Assembly: GCA_900545665.1 (NCBI GenBank)
Contig: UQZU01000013.1
Location: 1-58,481 of the forward strand
Origin: an uncultured Collinsella sp.
GTDB lineage: Bacteria; Actinomycetota; Coriobacteriia; Coriobacteriales; Coriobacteriaceae
DNA length: 58,481 bases
Reading direction: 5' to 3'
Shown: one piece after another, positions 41,178 through 50,274 of the stretch
Layout: every line of letters starts with the position of its first letter
Numbering within the stretch: position 1 is the first letter of the stretch
Program-made: the position numbers and the translations under genes
The notes under the pieces: model-generated
Database searches by the model: none
Told to the model about the DNA's origin: nothing
The model's input: only the letters and a program-made list of their open reading frames with translations

Positions 41178-43649
41178 ATGCGACATGCGCATATCCATGT
41201 AACGGGCATTGTGCAGGGCGTTGGCATGCGACCGTTTGTGTATCGCGAGGCCATGGCGCACGGCATTTGCGGCTGGGTGCTCAACGCGGGCGACGGCGTG
41301 CATATCGAGGCGCACGCTCCGGCCGATGCGCTCGATGCTTTTGTTGCCGCGCTTTCTGAGCATGCGCCCGCGGCGGCCCGCGTTGAGCGAGTCGATATTG
41401 CGGATTTGGAGCCTGGCGGCTGGAGCACTGCCGATGAGCAGGGCTTTCACATTGTGGCGTCGCAGGACCAGACCGCGCACACGACGCTCGTCTCGCCCGA
41501 TATCGCCACCTGCGACGATTGTCTGCGCGAGTTGTTCGATCCCGCCGACCGACGCTATCACTACCCCTTTATCAACTGCACCAACTGCGGCCCACGCTTT
41601 ACCATCATCCGATCGCTGCCTTATGACCGAGCGGCCACATCGATGGACCGTTTCCCCATGTGTCCCAAGTGTGCCGCGGAGTATGCCGACCCACTCGACC
41701 GGCGTTTTCACGCGCAACCCGATGCCTGCTTTGATTGCGGGCCGCATATTACGTGGCGCGAGGCTGTGAACGGCGATGCGTGCGGGAATTCGTCCGCGAC
41801 ACCGGCCGTCGGCACCACACGCGAGGCCAGCGACGCTATCATCGAGCGCTGCGTTGAGCTGCTGGCCAGCGGTGGCATCGTCGCCATCAAGGGCCTGGGC
41901 GGATTCCATCTATCCTGTGACGCTGCCAACGAGCAGGCGGTGGCCGAGCTGCGCCGTCGCAAGCGTCGCAGCAATAAGCCGCTTGCCGTCATGGTGCGCA
42001 GTCTTGCCGATGCCGGGCGCCTGTGCCATATCGACGATGCTGAACGCGATCTGCTCGCCGGCAGTATCCGCCCCATCGTGCTGCTGCGCCGGCGGGCTGT
42101 TTGCGGGAACGACGGCGATTCTTCCGACGCCCTCGTACTCGCACCGTCCGTCGCGCGCGACCTGCCCGAGCTTGGCGTTATGCTCCCCTACACCCCGCTT
42201 CAGCATCTTCTGCTTGCAGCTGCCGCGTCACACGGTATGCACGCGCTCGTCATGACCAGCGGCAACCTGAGCGAAGAGCCCATCGAGACCGATGACGATC
42301 TTGCCTGGGAGCGCCTCGTTGCCGCCGGCATTGCCGACGCGCTGCTCGGCAACGATCGAGCGATTCTCTCGCGCTATGACGATTCCGTGGTGCGCGTGGT
42401 CGACGGCGCCGTTATGCCCGTTCGCCGCGCTCGTGGATATGCACCCCAGCCGCTGCCGTTGCCGGCGCTCGACGGCGCTCCGTCCTGCGTACTCGCCTGC
42501 GGGCCGCAACAAAAGGCCACGATTACGCTCACGCGTGAAGGGACGAACGGCGAGGCGACCTGTTTTGTGTCGCAGCATATCGGCGATGTTGAAAACGGCG
42601 GGACCTTCGATGCCTGGAACGCCGCGCGCACGCGCTTGGAAGATCTCTTTGACTTGGCGCCCGCCGCCTTGGCCTGCGATTTACACCCCAGCTATCTATC
42701 GGGCCAGTGGGCGCGCGAGCAGGCGCGAAAATGTAATCTGCCGCTCGTCGAGGTGCAGCACCATCATGCGCATATCGCGAGCGTAATGGCCGAGGCCATC
42801 GCCGCGGGCCAGCTTACAACCGACGCGCGCGTCCTTGGCATCGCCTTTGACGGCACCGGCGCCGGCACCGATGGGACCATTTGGGGCGGCGAGTTTCTTG
42901 TTGCCAGCCTTGGCGGCTTTGAGCGCGCCGCGCATTTGCGCACCTGGGCGCTCCCCGGTGGGGCGGCCTCCGTGCGCGACGCCCGCCGCAACGCCTTTGC
43001 CCTGCTCAGTGAGCTCGGCCTGCTCGAGCACCCAGGTGCCGCTCGGCTTTTGGACGGCCTCGACGAACAAACGCGCAGCGTGACAGCCACCATGATCGAG
43101 CGCGGCATCAACAGCCCGCGTACCAGCAGCATGGGGCGTCTCTTTGATGCCGCGGCAGCAATTCTGGGCATCTGCGACAAGGCAACCTACGAGGGCGAAC
43201 CCGCCATCGAGCTTGAGGCTGCCGCCTGGCGCGCGCTCAGCAGTGAAAGCGCCTGCCCCACCGGAAATATAGCGGGCTTTTCCGTAACCGAATCATCCCG
43301 TCCGGACGCCTGCCATGTTCTAAACTACAGATCGCTTATTGAGGCGCTTTTGGAGGGAATCAGGGCCGGCGTACCCGCCGGCAGGCTCGCGCTCGACTTC
43401 CATATCGCCATCGCGCGCTCTTCGGCACGAATCGCACGCGAAATCTGTGCGCGCGAAGGCATCGATACCGTCGCGCTCTCGGGTGGCGTGTTCATGAACC
43501 GACTTTTGCTCCAGCTCCTCACCCGCGAACTCAAAAGCATGGGTCTCACTGTCTTGGTTCCTCACTCCGTACCCGTCAACGACGGCTGCATCGCCTACGG
43601 TCAGGCGGCAGTCGCACGCACCCGCCTCGCACAGGTCGCACCGCAATAG
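41178..43649 (+). CDS. hypF: Carbamoyltransferase HypF
   Basis: Makes the carbamoyl group that becomes the cyanide ligand of [NiFe]-hydrogenase, 823 aa. Domains in order: acylphosphatase (1-90, VTGIVQGVGMRPFVYR), two zinc fingers (CDDCLRELFDP, CTNCGPRFTI, CPKC, CFDCGPH, 105-195), YrdC-like (about 225-400, KGLGGFHLSCDA) and a Kae1-like carbamoyltransferase (about 430-815, with VQHHHAHIASVMAE and LSGGVFMNRLLLQ). GAAGGAGGG precedes ATG 41178. It hands the carbamoyl group to HypE, encoded downstream. Confidence 0.96.
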   Translation: MRHAHIHVTGIVQGVGMRPFVYREAMAHGICGWVLNAGDGVHIEAHAPADALDAFVAALSEHAPAAARVERVDIADLEPGGWSTADEQGFHIVASQDQTAHTTLVSPDIATCDDCLRELFDPADRRYHYPFINCTNCGPRFTIIRSLPYDRAATSMDRFPMCPKCAAEYADPLDRRFHAQPDACFDCGPHITWREAVNGDACGNSSATPAVGTTREASDAIIERCVELLASGGIVAIKGLGGFHLSCDAANEQAVAELRRRKRRSNKPLAVMVRSLADAGRLCHIDDAERDLLAGSIRPIVLLRRRAVCGNDGDSSDALVLAPSVARDLPELGVMLPYTPLQHLLLAAAASHGMHALVMTSGNLSEEPIETDDDLAWERLVAAGIADALLGNDRAILSRYDDSVVRVVDGAVMPVRRARGYAPQPLPLPALDGAPSCVLACGPQQKATITLTREGTNGEATCFVSQHIGDVENGGTFDAWNAARTRLEDLFDLAPAALACDLHPSYLSGQWAREQARKCNLPLVEVQHHHAHIASVMAEAIAAGQLTTDARVLGIAFDGTGAGTDGTIWGGEFLVASLGGFERAAHLRTWALPGGAASVRDARRNAFALLSELGLLEHPGAARLLDGLDEQTRSVTATMIERGINSPRTSSMGRLFDAAAAILGICDKATYEGEPAIELEAAAWRALSSESACPTGNIAGFSVTESSRPDACHVLNYRSLIEALLEGIRAGVPAGRLALDFHIAIARSSARIAREICAREGIDTVALSGGVFMNRLLLQLLTRELKSMGLTVLVPHSVPVNDGCIAYGQAAVARTRLAQVAPQ

Positions 43650-43780
43650 GCTGTTCGGCCAGCCCACAAGCCGCCGTCTCACAGGTGTAGCGCGTTTGCC
43701 CGCAGCGCCCGCGAGCGCTACCATCAACTGATGGATTATTGAGCGCCCGTCCAGCGCAAAGCGTATAAAAGGGGAACAAT

Positions 43781-44041
43781 ATGTGCCTTGCCGTTCCCGG
43801 TAAAGTAGTCAAACGCGACGACGACCTCAAGGCCACCGTCGACATGATGGGCATCGAGCGCCCCGTGTCGCTGCGACTCGTGCCGACGGCGCAGGTTGGC
43901 GACTACATTCTCGTACACGCCGGCTTTGGCATCCAGATTGTCGACGAGCAGGAAGCGCAAGAAACGCTCGAGCTCGTTAATGCCATGTCCGAGCTGGTCG
44001 AAGAAGACCAGCTTGCCACCAACCCGGCCGAGGCATACTAG
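43781..44041 (+). CDS. hypC: Hydrogenase assembly chaperone HypC
   Basis: 86 aa with the defining MCLAVPGKV N-terminus, Cys2 being the residue that binds the Fe(CN)2CO precursor with HypD. The rest forms a small beta-barrel (GIERPVSLRLVPTAQVGDYILVHAGFGIQIV). AAGGGGAACAAT precedes the start. Its TAG stop overlaps the GTG start of hypD by one base. Only one HypC/HybG homologue is in the window. Confidence 0.96.
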   Translation: MCLAVPGKVVKRDDDLKATVDMMGIERPVSLRLVPTAQVGDYILVHAGFGIQIVDEQEAQETLELVNAMSELVEEDQLATNPAEAY

Positions 44042-45153
44042 TGGCGGCCGAGCAGCCGGCGCGCTCCGGTATCGACTTCTCGGCATTCCGCGATCCCAAG
44101 CTGGCTCGCGAGCTCATCGAGCGCATTCATGAGCTTGTCGGCGACCACACCATCAACCTTATGGAAGTCTGCGGCACGCATACCGTGAGCATCGGGCGCT
44201 ATGGCTTTCGCTCCATTATGCCGGCCGGGCTCAAGCTGCTGAGCGGCCCGGGCTGCCCCGTCTGCGTCACCGCCAACCGCGACATCGACCACGCAATCGC
44301 GCTCGCCAACATAGACGGCGCCATCATCACCACCTTTGGCGACATGATGCGCGTGCCCGGATCGTCCACCTCGCTCGCTGCACAAAAGGCGGCAGGGCGT
44401 GACATTCGCATTGTGTACTCCCCGCTCGATGCACTCGACATTGCCGAGCAAAACCCCGATCGCCCGGTTATTTTTATGGGCGTGGGCTTTGAGACCACAA
44501 CGCCCACCATCGCCGCCGCCATCTTGGAGGCCGAAGCGCGCGGGCTTTTGAACTTCTCGGTCTATTGCGCCCACAAGACCACGCCGCCGGCGTTGCGCGC
44601 CATCGCTAACGATCCCGAGACCGCCATCGACGGCTTTATCCTGCCGGGACACGTCGCCACCATCACGGGCTTGGCGCCCTTTAGCTTTTTGGTCGACGAA
44701 TTCAATACCCCGGGCGTGGTCACGGGATTTGAACCGGTCGATATCCTGCAGGGCATCTGCATGCTGGTCCAGATGGTTGTCGAGGACAGGCCGGCGATTG
44801 ACAACGCCTACCGCCGTGGCGTCAACGCAGACGGCAACCCCGTGGCGCGCCAGCTGGTCGAGCAGGTGTTTGAGCCATGCGACACCACGTGGCGCGGGCT
44901 GGGGCCGATTGCCAACTCGGGCCTTTCCATCCGCCCCGAGTTCTCGCGCTTTGATGCCCGCGTTCGCTTTGACGTGCCCGTTGAGCCGACGGTTGAGCCG
45001 CGCGGATGCCGCTGCGGCGACGTGCTGCGCGGAGCCATTACGCCGAGCAGCTGCCCGCTCTTTGGCCGCACCTGCACGCCCGAGCACCCCGTCGGCCCGT
45101 GCATGGTGAGTTCCGAAGGCAGCTGCGCGGCGTACTACCGTTACCGAGTCTAG
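44041..45153 (+). CDS. hypD: Hydrogenase Fe(CN)2CO assembly protein HypD
   Basis: 370 aa, GTG start coupled to hypC. It scaffolds the iron centre with HypC and carries a [4Fe-4S] cluster. Conserved motifs are MEVCGTHT, LLSGPGCPVCVT and FMGVGFETTTP. The C-terminus holds several cysteines (GCRCGDVLRG, CPLFGRTCTPEHPVGPCMVS, GSCAAYY) for the cluster. Length and motif order are complete. Confidence 0.96.
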   Translation: MAAEQPARSGIDFSAFRDPKLARELIERIHELVGDHTINLMEVCGTHTVSIGRYGFRSIMPAGLKLLSGPGCPVCVTANRDIDHAIALANIDGAIITTFGDMMRVPGSSTSLAAQKAAGRDIRIVYSPLDALDIAEQNPDRPVIFMGVGFETTTPTIAAAILEAEARGLLNFSVYCAHKTTPPALRAIANDPETAIDGFILPGHVATITGLAPFSFLVDEFNTPGVVTGFEPVDILQGICMLVQMVVEDRPAIDNAYRRGVNADGNPVARQLVEQVFEPCDTTWRGLGPIANSGLSIRPEFSRFDARVRFDVPVEPTVEPRGCRCGDVLRGAITPSSCPLFGRTCTPEHPVGPCMVSSEGSCAAYYRYRV

Positions 45154-45201
45154 CCCGAACGCCCCCGCGCACTGACACCTCCCACGATTGGAGTTTTGGA
45201 T

Positions 45202-46236
45202 ATGTCCCATAGTATCACCGATAGCACCGTCCTGTTGGGCCACGGCTCCGGCGGACAGATGATGAAGCGCATCATCGATGAGGTCTTTTTAGATGCCTTT
45301 GGTTCGCCCGAGCTGCTCGAAGGCAACGATGCCGGCGTCGCCGCGCTGCCCGCGAGCGGGCGCATCGCCATGTCGACCGACAGCTTTGTAGTCTCGCCGC
45401 AGTTCTTCCCCGGTGGCAACATCGGCCGCCTCGCCGTGTGCGGAACCGTCAACGACGTCGCGACCTCGGGCGCCAACGTGCGCTACCTGTCGTGCGGCTT
45501 TATCCTCGAAGAGGGCTATCCCATGGATAGGCTCCGCCAGATTGTGCAGACGATGGCCGAGACGGCGCACGAGGCGGGCGTGTCCATAATCACGGGCGAC
45601 ACCAAGGTGGTCGAGCGCGGCGGGGCCGACGGCGTCTATATCAATACCGCCGGCGTGGGCGAGGTGCCTGCGGGCGTGGCGCTCAGCGGCGCAAACTGCC
45701 AGCCCGGCGATGTCATCCTGGTCTCGGGTACACTGGGCGACCACGGCATCGCTATCATGAGCCAACGCGAGGGTCTGGCGTTTTCGAGCACCATCGAAAG
45801 CGACGCCGCGCCGCTCAACCACCTGATTGCCGATGTGCTTTCCGCAGCACCCGACACACGCTGCTTCCGCGACCCCACGCGCGGTGGCCTGGCCTCGACG
45901 CTCAACGAGTTTGCGCAGGCCAGCGGCGTTGCCATGGAGATCGACGAGGATGCCGTGCCCGTGCGTCCCGACGTGCAGGCCGCCTGCGAGATGCTCGGCT
46001 ACGATGTGCTGCAGGTGGCAAACGAGGGCAAGATGGTTGCCGTCGTGCCGGCCGAGCAAGCCGATGCCGCGCTGAGCGCCATGCGCGCCGCCCGCTACGG
46101 CGAGAATGCCGCCATCGTCGGCCGCGTGCTGCCACTTGCCGAGGGCGCCCGCCCCGCCGTGCGCGTGCGCACCGGCTGGGGTTCGACCCGCATCCTCGAC
46201 ATGCTCGTAGGAGAGCAGCTGCCGAGAATTTGCTAA
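45202..46236 (+). CDS. hypE: Hydrogenase maturation protein HypE
   Basis: 344 aa PurM-like enzyme that dehydrates the carbamoylated C-terminal cysteine to a thiocyanate, donating CN to HypC-HypD. GHGSGGQMM and EGNDAGVAALPA form the ATP-binding start, and GDTKVVERGGADG and DPTRGGLASTLNE are typical. The protein ends PRIC, with the essential C-terminal cysteine. ATG 45202 follows GGAG by 8 bp. HypB is not encoded nearby, so nickel insertion depends on genes elsewhere plus HypA at 12.5 kb. Confidence 0.96.
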   Translation: MSHSITDSTVLLGHGSGGQMMKRIIDEVFLDAFGSPELLEGNDAGVAALPASGRIAMSTDSFVVSPQFFPGGNIGRLAVCGTVNDVATSGANVRYLSCGFILEEGYPMDRLRQIVQTMAETAHEAGVSIITGDTKVVERGGADGVYINTAGVGEVPAGVALSGANCQPGDVILVSGTLGDHGIAIMSQREGLAFSSTIESDAAPLNHLIADVLSAAPDTRCFRDPTRGGLASTLNEFAQASGVAMEIDEDAVPVRPDVQAACEMLGYDVLQVANEGKMVAVVPAEQADAALSAMRAARYGENAAIVGRVLPLAEGARPAVRVRTGWGSTRILDMLVGEQLPRIC

Positions 46237-46341
46237 CGACAAAGGCTCAGGGCTATTAAAGATATTCAGATTCCAAACATGCCCGACACGCATGCCCAGT
46301 ATCATGGGGTGCGTTTTACAACTCAAGCGGCAGGAGCACCC

Positions 46342-47010
46342 ATGGCAGCAGCTTTTTCCCATGTGATCTTTGACCTGGACGGCACCATCCTCAACACGCT
46401 CGAGGACCTGGCGGCCGCCGGCAACCATACCTGCGAGGCGCACGGCTGGCCCACGTTTGCCGTTGACGAGTACCGCTACAAGGTGGGAAACGGCATGCTC
46501 AAGCTGGTTGAGCGCTTTATGCCTGCCGAGTATGCGGGCGACAGCCGTATGTTTGAGCAAACGCTTGCCGAGTTTAGGGCTTACTACGGCGAGCACAAGG
46601 AGGACCACACCGCCCCCTATGCCGGTACGATCGAGATGCTCGACCGCCTGCGCGCCGCGGGCGTGCAGCTTGCCGTGCTCACTAACAAGGACCACGTCTC
46701 GGCGGCTCCGCTTATCGAAAAGTATTTTGGTTCCGAGCGCTTTGCGCTGGTGCAGGGCCGTGTCGATGCGTTTCCGCCCAAGCCCGAAGCACCCGTCACG
46801 CTGCATGTGATGGAAGAGCTAGGCGCCGACCCGGCGACCACGCTCTACGTAGGCGATTCCAATGTCGATATCCTGACCGGCCACAACGCCGGCCTTAAGA
46901 GTGCGGGCGTCAGCTGGGGCTTCCGCGGCCGCGCAGAGCTGGAAGCCGCCGGCGCCGACTACGTGGTGGACACCCAGGACGAGCTCGCAGCGCTGATCCT
47001 GGGCGAGTAA
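46342..47010 (+). CDS. HAD-superfamily phosphatase (phosphoglycolate phosphatase-like)
   Basis: 222 aa. HAD motif I is FDLDGTILNTLED, motif II VLTNKDH, motif III lysine in FPPKPEA and motif IV VGDSNVDILTGHNAG. The helical cap follows motif I (about residues 15-85), as in Gph. It hydrolyses small phosphate esters; 2-phosphoglycolate is the best-known substrate, but HAD specificity cannot be read from sequence. Start 46342 follows CAGGAG. It lies downstream of hypE by about 100 bp and may be a separate unit. Confidence 0.88.
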   Translation: MAAAFSHVIFDLDGTILNTLEDLAAAGNHTCEAHGWPTFAVDEYRYKVGNGMLKLVERFMPAEYAGDSRMFEQTLAEFRAYYGEHKEDHTAPYAGTIEMLDRLRAAGVQLAVLTNKDHVSAAPLIEKYFGSERFALVQGRVDAFPPKPEAPVTLHVMEELGADPATTLYVGDSNVDILTGHNAGLKSAGVSWGFRGRAELEAAGADYVVDTQDELAALILGE

Positions 47011-47058
47011 CGAGCGACACTGCTTAACGCAGCTGCGACAATGCTGTTGCGCGGAAAG

Positions 47059-47113
47059 TAGTCGTTGGGGACGTTCTTAAACGACTAGTCAGACAAGAAC
47101 GCCCCAACGACTA
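47059..47113. repeat. Two facing copies of the GTCRTT...AAYGAC repeat
   Basis: TAGTCGTTGGGGACGTTCTT...AACGACTA (47059-47087) is followed at once by GTC...AGAACGCCCCAACGACTA (to 47113) in the opposite orientation. Arms here use CG where other copies use CA/TG, so the pairing is retained. Confidence 0.65.
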
Positions 47114-47138
47114 CCCCAACAATGGCAACGCCGCAGGT

Positions 47139-47295
47139 AGAGGACGGACAGCGAGCGGACACCAGAGCGAACAAATTGGCATGAAAAGAGGACGGCATAG
47201 ACCTTCTGGTCATACCGTCCTCTTTGAATGACAAGTTGTCGCTCTGGTGCCCGCGCAACGTCGAGCAGTTGCGGCGTTTGGTAAAACGCCGCAAC
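47139..47295. ncRNA. Candidate structured RNA element, copy 2
   Basis: Outer helix CACCAGAGCGA (47160-47170) with TCGCTCTGGTG (47239-47249), apical helix GAGGACGG with CCGTCCTC (47188-47195, 47215-47222) enclosing GACC-UUCU-GGUC, and end hairpin GTTGCGGCGTTT/AAACGCCGCAAC (47268-47295). It begins 3 bp after the lipoprotein stop on the minus strand. Confidence 0.6.
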
Positions 47296-47298
47296 GAA

Positions 47299-47856
47299 CT
47301 AGCTCAGCATTGCATCCATCATCTCGGAGTTGACGGAGTCGTCGGCAGACCACTCGCCGTCGTCGTTGCAGGTGTACTTGAAGATAACCGTGGTCTTCCT
47401 GGGCTCGGTGGCCTTGGTCACATCGACCATAACCTGACCGGCCATCTTGTACAGCTCGTCATCGGAAGGAACCGTGTCAAGCGCGGCGACCTTCTCCTGA
47501 TACTGGGTGGAGAAGTCCTCGACGATCTTGTTCATAGACTTGCAGGTGATAGAGACCTCGGCGGTCGCGACACCCTTGTCCTCGTCGACCGTCACGTCGC
47601 CGATCTTGTAGTCAAAGCCCTCGAGATAGGTCTTGGCATACTCCTTGGGATCGATACCCAGCTGCTCGAACTCGTCGCCCGAAGCTTCCTCCAGACCAGA
47701 AAGGAAGTCGTCGCCACCGTTCTTGACCTCGTCAAACTGCGTCGTAAGATCCTCGGTGATGAGCTCCTCAACCGAAGGACCTCCACAGCCGGAAAGCACG
47801 ACCACGCATGCAACCAAGACGGCCATGAGGGGCGCAAGCAGCAGCTTCTTTTTCAT
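47299..47856 (-). CDS. Exported lipoprotein
   Basis: 185 aa beginning MKKKLLLAPLMAVLVACVVV with the lipobox LSGC, lipid-modified Cys24. The mature part is acidic and helical with repeated FDEVKNGG, FLSGLEEASGDEF and DYKIGDVTVDEDKGVA segments, resembling small uncharacterised Firmicutes/Actinobacteria lipoproteins with a two-part alpha/beta domain. TTGGGAGGAACAAC precedes ATG 47856. No partner gene. Function unknown. Confidence 0.8.
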   Translation of the reverse strand: MKKKLLLAPLMAVLVACVVVLSGCGGPSVEELITEDLTTQFDEVKNGGDDFLSGLEEASGDEFEQLGIDPKEYAKTYLEGFDYKIGDVTVDEDKGVATAEVSITCKSMNKIVEDFSTQYQEKVAALDTVPSDDELYKMAGQVMVDVTKATEPRKTTVIFKYTCNDDGEWSADDSVNSEMMDAMLS

Positions 47857-48038
47857 GTTGTTCCTCCCAATGAGCGGCACCGCGCTTCCCGGACGCGGCA
47901 CACGTTGTAATAAGTAAGCCCATACTATCCACTTATGAACACCCTCGGCAACGCGAAGGCGCGGTCGGTTCGTTTTAGCGTCCGAACGGTTTGCAAGCCC
48001 GCCCAACGCGCAATAAAACGCTTCCCCACGGTGCAATA

Positions 48039-48068
48039 AAAAAGGTGGCCGGAAAACCCGACCACCCT
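48039..48068 (-). terminator. Terminator after the EIIA gene
   Basis: AAGGGTGGTCGGG/CCGGCCACCTT hairpin followed by TTTTTTATTG on the minus strand. Confidence 0.85.
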
Positions 48069-48092
48069 TGCACATCCTTTGGACGCCGCAGT

Positions 48093-48629
48093 TTACTTGC
48101 GGACGACCTTGACGATGGCGTCACCGGCGGCGACGGCGGACTCTGCCTCGACGGTGAGCTCGACATCGGCAAACTCGGCGGTGTTGGACACGGCCACGAC
48201 GACGCAGTCCTTGTAACCGGCAGCGGCGATCTTGGCGCGGTCGATCTTGAGTATGGGCTGGCCAGCCTTCACAACGTCGTCGGCCTTGACGAAGCCCTCG
48301 AAGCCATCGCCGTTCATGTTGACGGTATCGACGCCAACGTGCACCAGAACCTCGATGCCGCTATCGGACTGCAGACCCACGGCGTGACCCATGGTGACGG
48401 TCACCTTACCGTCGCAGGGAGCGTAGACCAGATCGTCCTCGGGCCACACGGCACAGCCCTTGCCCAGAACCTCGCCGCCAAAGACGGGATCGGGCACGTC
48501 GGCCATCTTGATGACCTTGCCCTTGACGGGCGAGCACAGCACGTCGGCGCCGGCAGAAGCAGAGATGGAGGCCGGAGCAGCGGCAGCCGCGGGCTCAGCC
48601 TTCTTCTTGAACATATCAAACAGACCCAT
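48093..48629 (-). CDS. crr: PTS glucose-family EIIA (Crr-like)
   Basis: Free-standing phosphocarrier of 178 aa. Active histidines are His82 (MGHAVGLQSDSG) and His97 (VLVHVGVDTVNMNG), the latter being the phosphorylation site. Start 48629 (MGLFDMFKKK) follows AGGAG; the frame stays open upstream without signal. An Ala/Pro-rich stretch (11-30) precedes the domain. It can supply phosphate to EIIBC permeases that lack EIIA, such as the one at 2511-3887, and may also regulate other transporters. Monocistronic with its own terminator. Confidence 0.92.
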   Translation of the reverse strand: MGLFDMFKKKAEPAAAAAPASISASAGADVLCSPVKGKVIKMADVPDPVFGGEVLGKGCAVWPEDDLVYAPCDGKVTVTMGHAVGLQSDSGIEVLVHVGVDTVNMNGDGFEGFVKADDVVKAGQPILKIDRAKIAAAGYKDCVVVAVSNTAEFADVELTVEAESAVAAGDAIVKVVRK

Positions 48630-48968
48630 ACGTTTTCTCCTCTTGATTAAGCGCAACGTTGTGCGCATGCCTACGGTAATTATAGTGCCAAATGACCAAA
48701 ATACTAAGGCGAGGGCTCGAATCGCAAGCCCTTCTCGGTAGTGCTCGTGGGATGAGCATCTCCTTTGCATCGCGGTTCGATAAGCCGAGTATCGCCCACG
48801 CGCGGGACGGGCAGAAGCGGGCGCACCAAACCCGATACTTCTTTTCGCTCTCGAGTCCTGCCGCCGCCCCGTCCCTGACACTTCCTGATACCGACCGAAA
48901 CGTGCCAAAATAAAACCGTCCCTTTTTGGTAGGTTTGGCGAGTGTGGATTTTCGGACGCTTAACTAAC

Positions 48969-49032
48969 GAGCGTGGATAATCTCCCACTTTGAGCCTGCA
49001 CACAGGCCAAAAACGGGAGATTATCCACGCTC
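48969..49032. repeat. Long perfect hairpin GAGCGTGGATAATCTCCC
   Basis: 18-bp arms 48969-48986 and 49015-49032 with a 28-nt loop. A further partial GCGAGTGTGGATT copy lies at about 48929. No gene is seen in 48630-49295; this hairpin and the next two elements fill it. Confidence 0.7.
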
Positions 49033-49041
49033 ATTCCTGAG

Positions 49042-49070
49042 TAGTCATTTATGAACGTCCCCAATGACTA
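49042..49070 (+). repeat. TAGTCATT...AATGACTA repeat
   Basis: TAGTCATTTATGAACGTCCC and AATGACTA form an 8-bp-stem hairpin of the family found at 27282, 47059 and 55095. Confidence 0.7.
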
Positions 49071-49098
49071 GTCCGGCAACGCCGATGTTTCGGCAACG

Positions 49099-49296
49099 AC
49101 AGCGAGCGAGCCGCATTCGGAGCAAGACGACGCCGCAGGTAGAGAACGGACAGCGAGCGGGTCGCATTTGAGACAAGGTGACGTGAAACGAAAGGGCGCT
49201 GACCTTCTGGTCGCGCCCTTGAAGTTGAACGTCAGATTGTCCAAATGCGGCCCGCGCAGCGTCGAGCAGTTACGGCGTTTGGTAAAACGCCGTAAC
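49099..49296. ncRNA. Candidate structured RNA element, copy 3 with partial duplication
   Basis: Outer helix CGGGTCGCATTTG (49158-49170) with CAAATGCGGCCCG (49242-49254), apical helix AAGGGCGC with GCGCCCTT (49192-49199, 49213-49220) around GACC-UUCU-GGUC, end hairpin GTTACGGCGTTT/AAACGCCGTAAC (49269-49296). The left arm region is duplicated upstream (ACAGCGAGCGAGCCGCATTC at 49099). It abuts the pyrE stop. Confidence 0.6.
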
Positions 49297-49976
49297 TAAC
49301 GTGCTCCGTACTTCTCGTAGTAGGCGTCGATGGCAGCCTTGAGTTCGTCATCAATGACGACCTTGCCGTCGATCTCGTGGTTGTAGAGGGTCTCGACGAC
49401 CTCAGCCATGGAGACGATGCTCGCGACGGGGAAACCGTACTTGGCCTCGATCTCCTTCTGCGCGGTGGTCACACCGCCCTTGCCGACCTCCATGCGGTTG
49501 AGGGACACGATCAGGCCCTTGATCTCGACATCGGCAGCAGCCTTGACCTTGGGATAGGTCTCGTCGATGGACTTGCCGCTGGTGGTAACGTCCTCGACCA
49601 TGACCACACGGTCGCCGTCCTTGGGCTCATAACCCAGCAGGTTGCCCTTATCGGCACCGTGGTCCTTGGCCTCCTTGCGGTCGCAGCAGTACTTGACCTC
49701 CTTGCCGTACAGCTCGTGGTAGGCAATTGCGGTCACGACGGCCAGCGGAATACCCTTGTAGGCCGGTCCAAACAGCACATCAAAGTCGTCGCCAAAGTTA
49801 TCGTGGATGGCCTGGGCGTAATACTCGCCCAGCTTCTTGAGCTGATAGCCCGTCACGTAAGCGCCGGCGTTCATAAAGAACGGGGACTGACGGCCGCTCT
49901 TGAGCGTAAAGCTGCCGAACTTAAGGACGTCGGACTCGACCATAAACTTGATGAACTCTTGCTTGTAAGCCTCCAT
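49296..49976 (-). CDS. pyrE: Orotate phosphoribosyltransferase PyrE
   Basis: Converts orotate and PRPP to OMP in pyrimidine synthesis, 226 aa. The PRPP-binding motif is VVMVEDVTTSGKSI, and other features are SGRQSPFFMNAG and FGPAYKGIPLAVV. GAGAGGAGCCCGC precedes ATG 49976. It stands alone, without other pyr genes, and its stop codon is contiguous with the end hairpin of structured element copy 3, which may serve as its terminator. Confidence 0.95.
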   Translation of the reverse strand: MEAYKQEFIKFMVESDVLKFGSFTLKSGRQSPFFMNAGAYVTGYQLKKLGEYYAQAIHDNFGDDFDVLFGPAYKGIPLAVVTAIAYHELYGKEVKYCCDRKEAKDHGADKGNLLGYEPKDGDRVVMVEDVTTSGKSIDETYPKVKAAADVEIKGLIVSLNRMEVGKGGVTTAQKEIEAKYGFPVASIVSMAEVVETLYNHEIDGKVVIDDELKAAIDAYYEKYGAR

Positions 49977-50106
49977 GCGGGCTCCTCTCGTAATCGCGTA
50001 CGTGCCTTCCAGTTTAGCGCAGGCGAAGCGTCGATGCGGGCGCGCTTTGGGGCCACGGCATTCTGTAAAGGCTTTGTCAGGGGGAATGGTTTTCCGAATA
50101 ATGGGG

Positions 50107-50135
50107 TTGACATGTCAAACCCCCTCATCAAGAAT
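50107..50135 (+). promoter_or_regulatory. Putative promoter of the mgtA leader
   Basis: TTGACA (50107-50112) and AAGAAT (50130-50135) are 17 bp apart. The -35 is part of the palindrome TTGACATGTCAA. The predicted transcript would have about 270 nt before mgtA. Confidence 0.45.
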
Positions 50136-50202
50136 ACGGGCGGATTAAAAAGGGGTACGAGATACCCAAAGCGCGCTGCGCTCAGCCTTTAGGAGGTGTG
50201 CC

Positions 50203-50274
50203 ATGGAAGGCAGTCCTAGTCGAAAAACCTGCATGTCGCCCTCGGCACGCCGCGAGGACTCCGCACACGCATAA
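50203..50274 (+). CDS. Candidate leader peptide upstream of mgtA
   Basis: A 23-codon ORF starting MEGSPSRKTCM and ending SARREDSAHA, with an excellent AGGAGG ribosome site 6 bp before ATG 50203. It stops 139 bp before mgtA, and inverted repeats (for example GCAAAGG/CCTTTG, 50305-50335, and GCTCA/TGAGC) followed by TTTTTT at 50361-50366 lie between. In Salmonella a short Pro/acidic leader peptide, MgtL, controls mgtA by attenuation; a similar mechanism is inferred here. No sequence homology is claimed. Confidence 0.5.
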   Translation: MEGSPSRKTCMSPSARREDSAHA

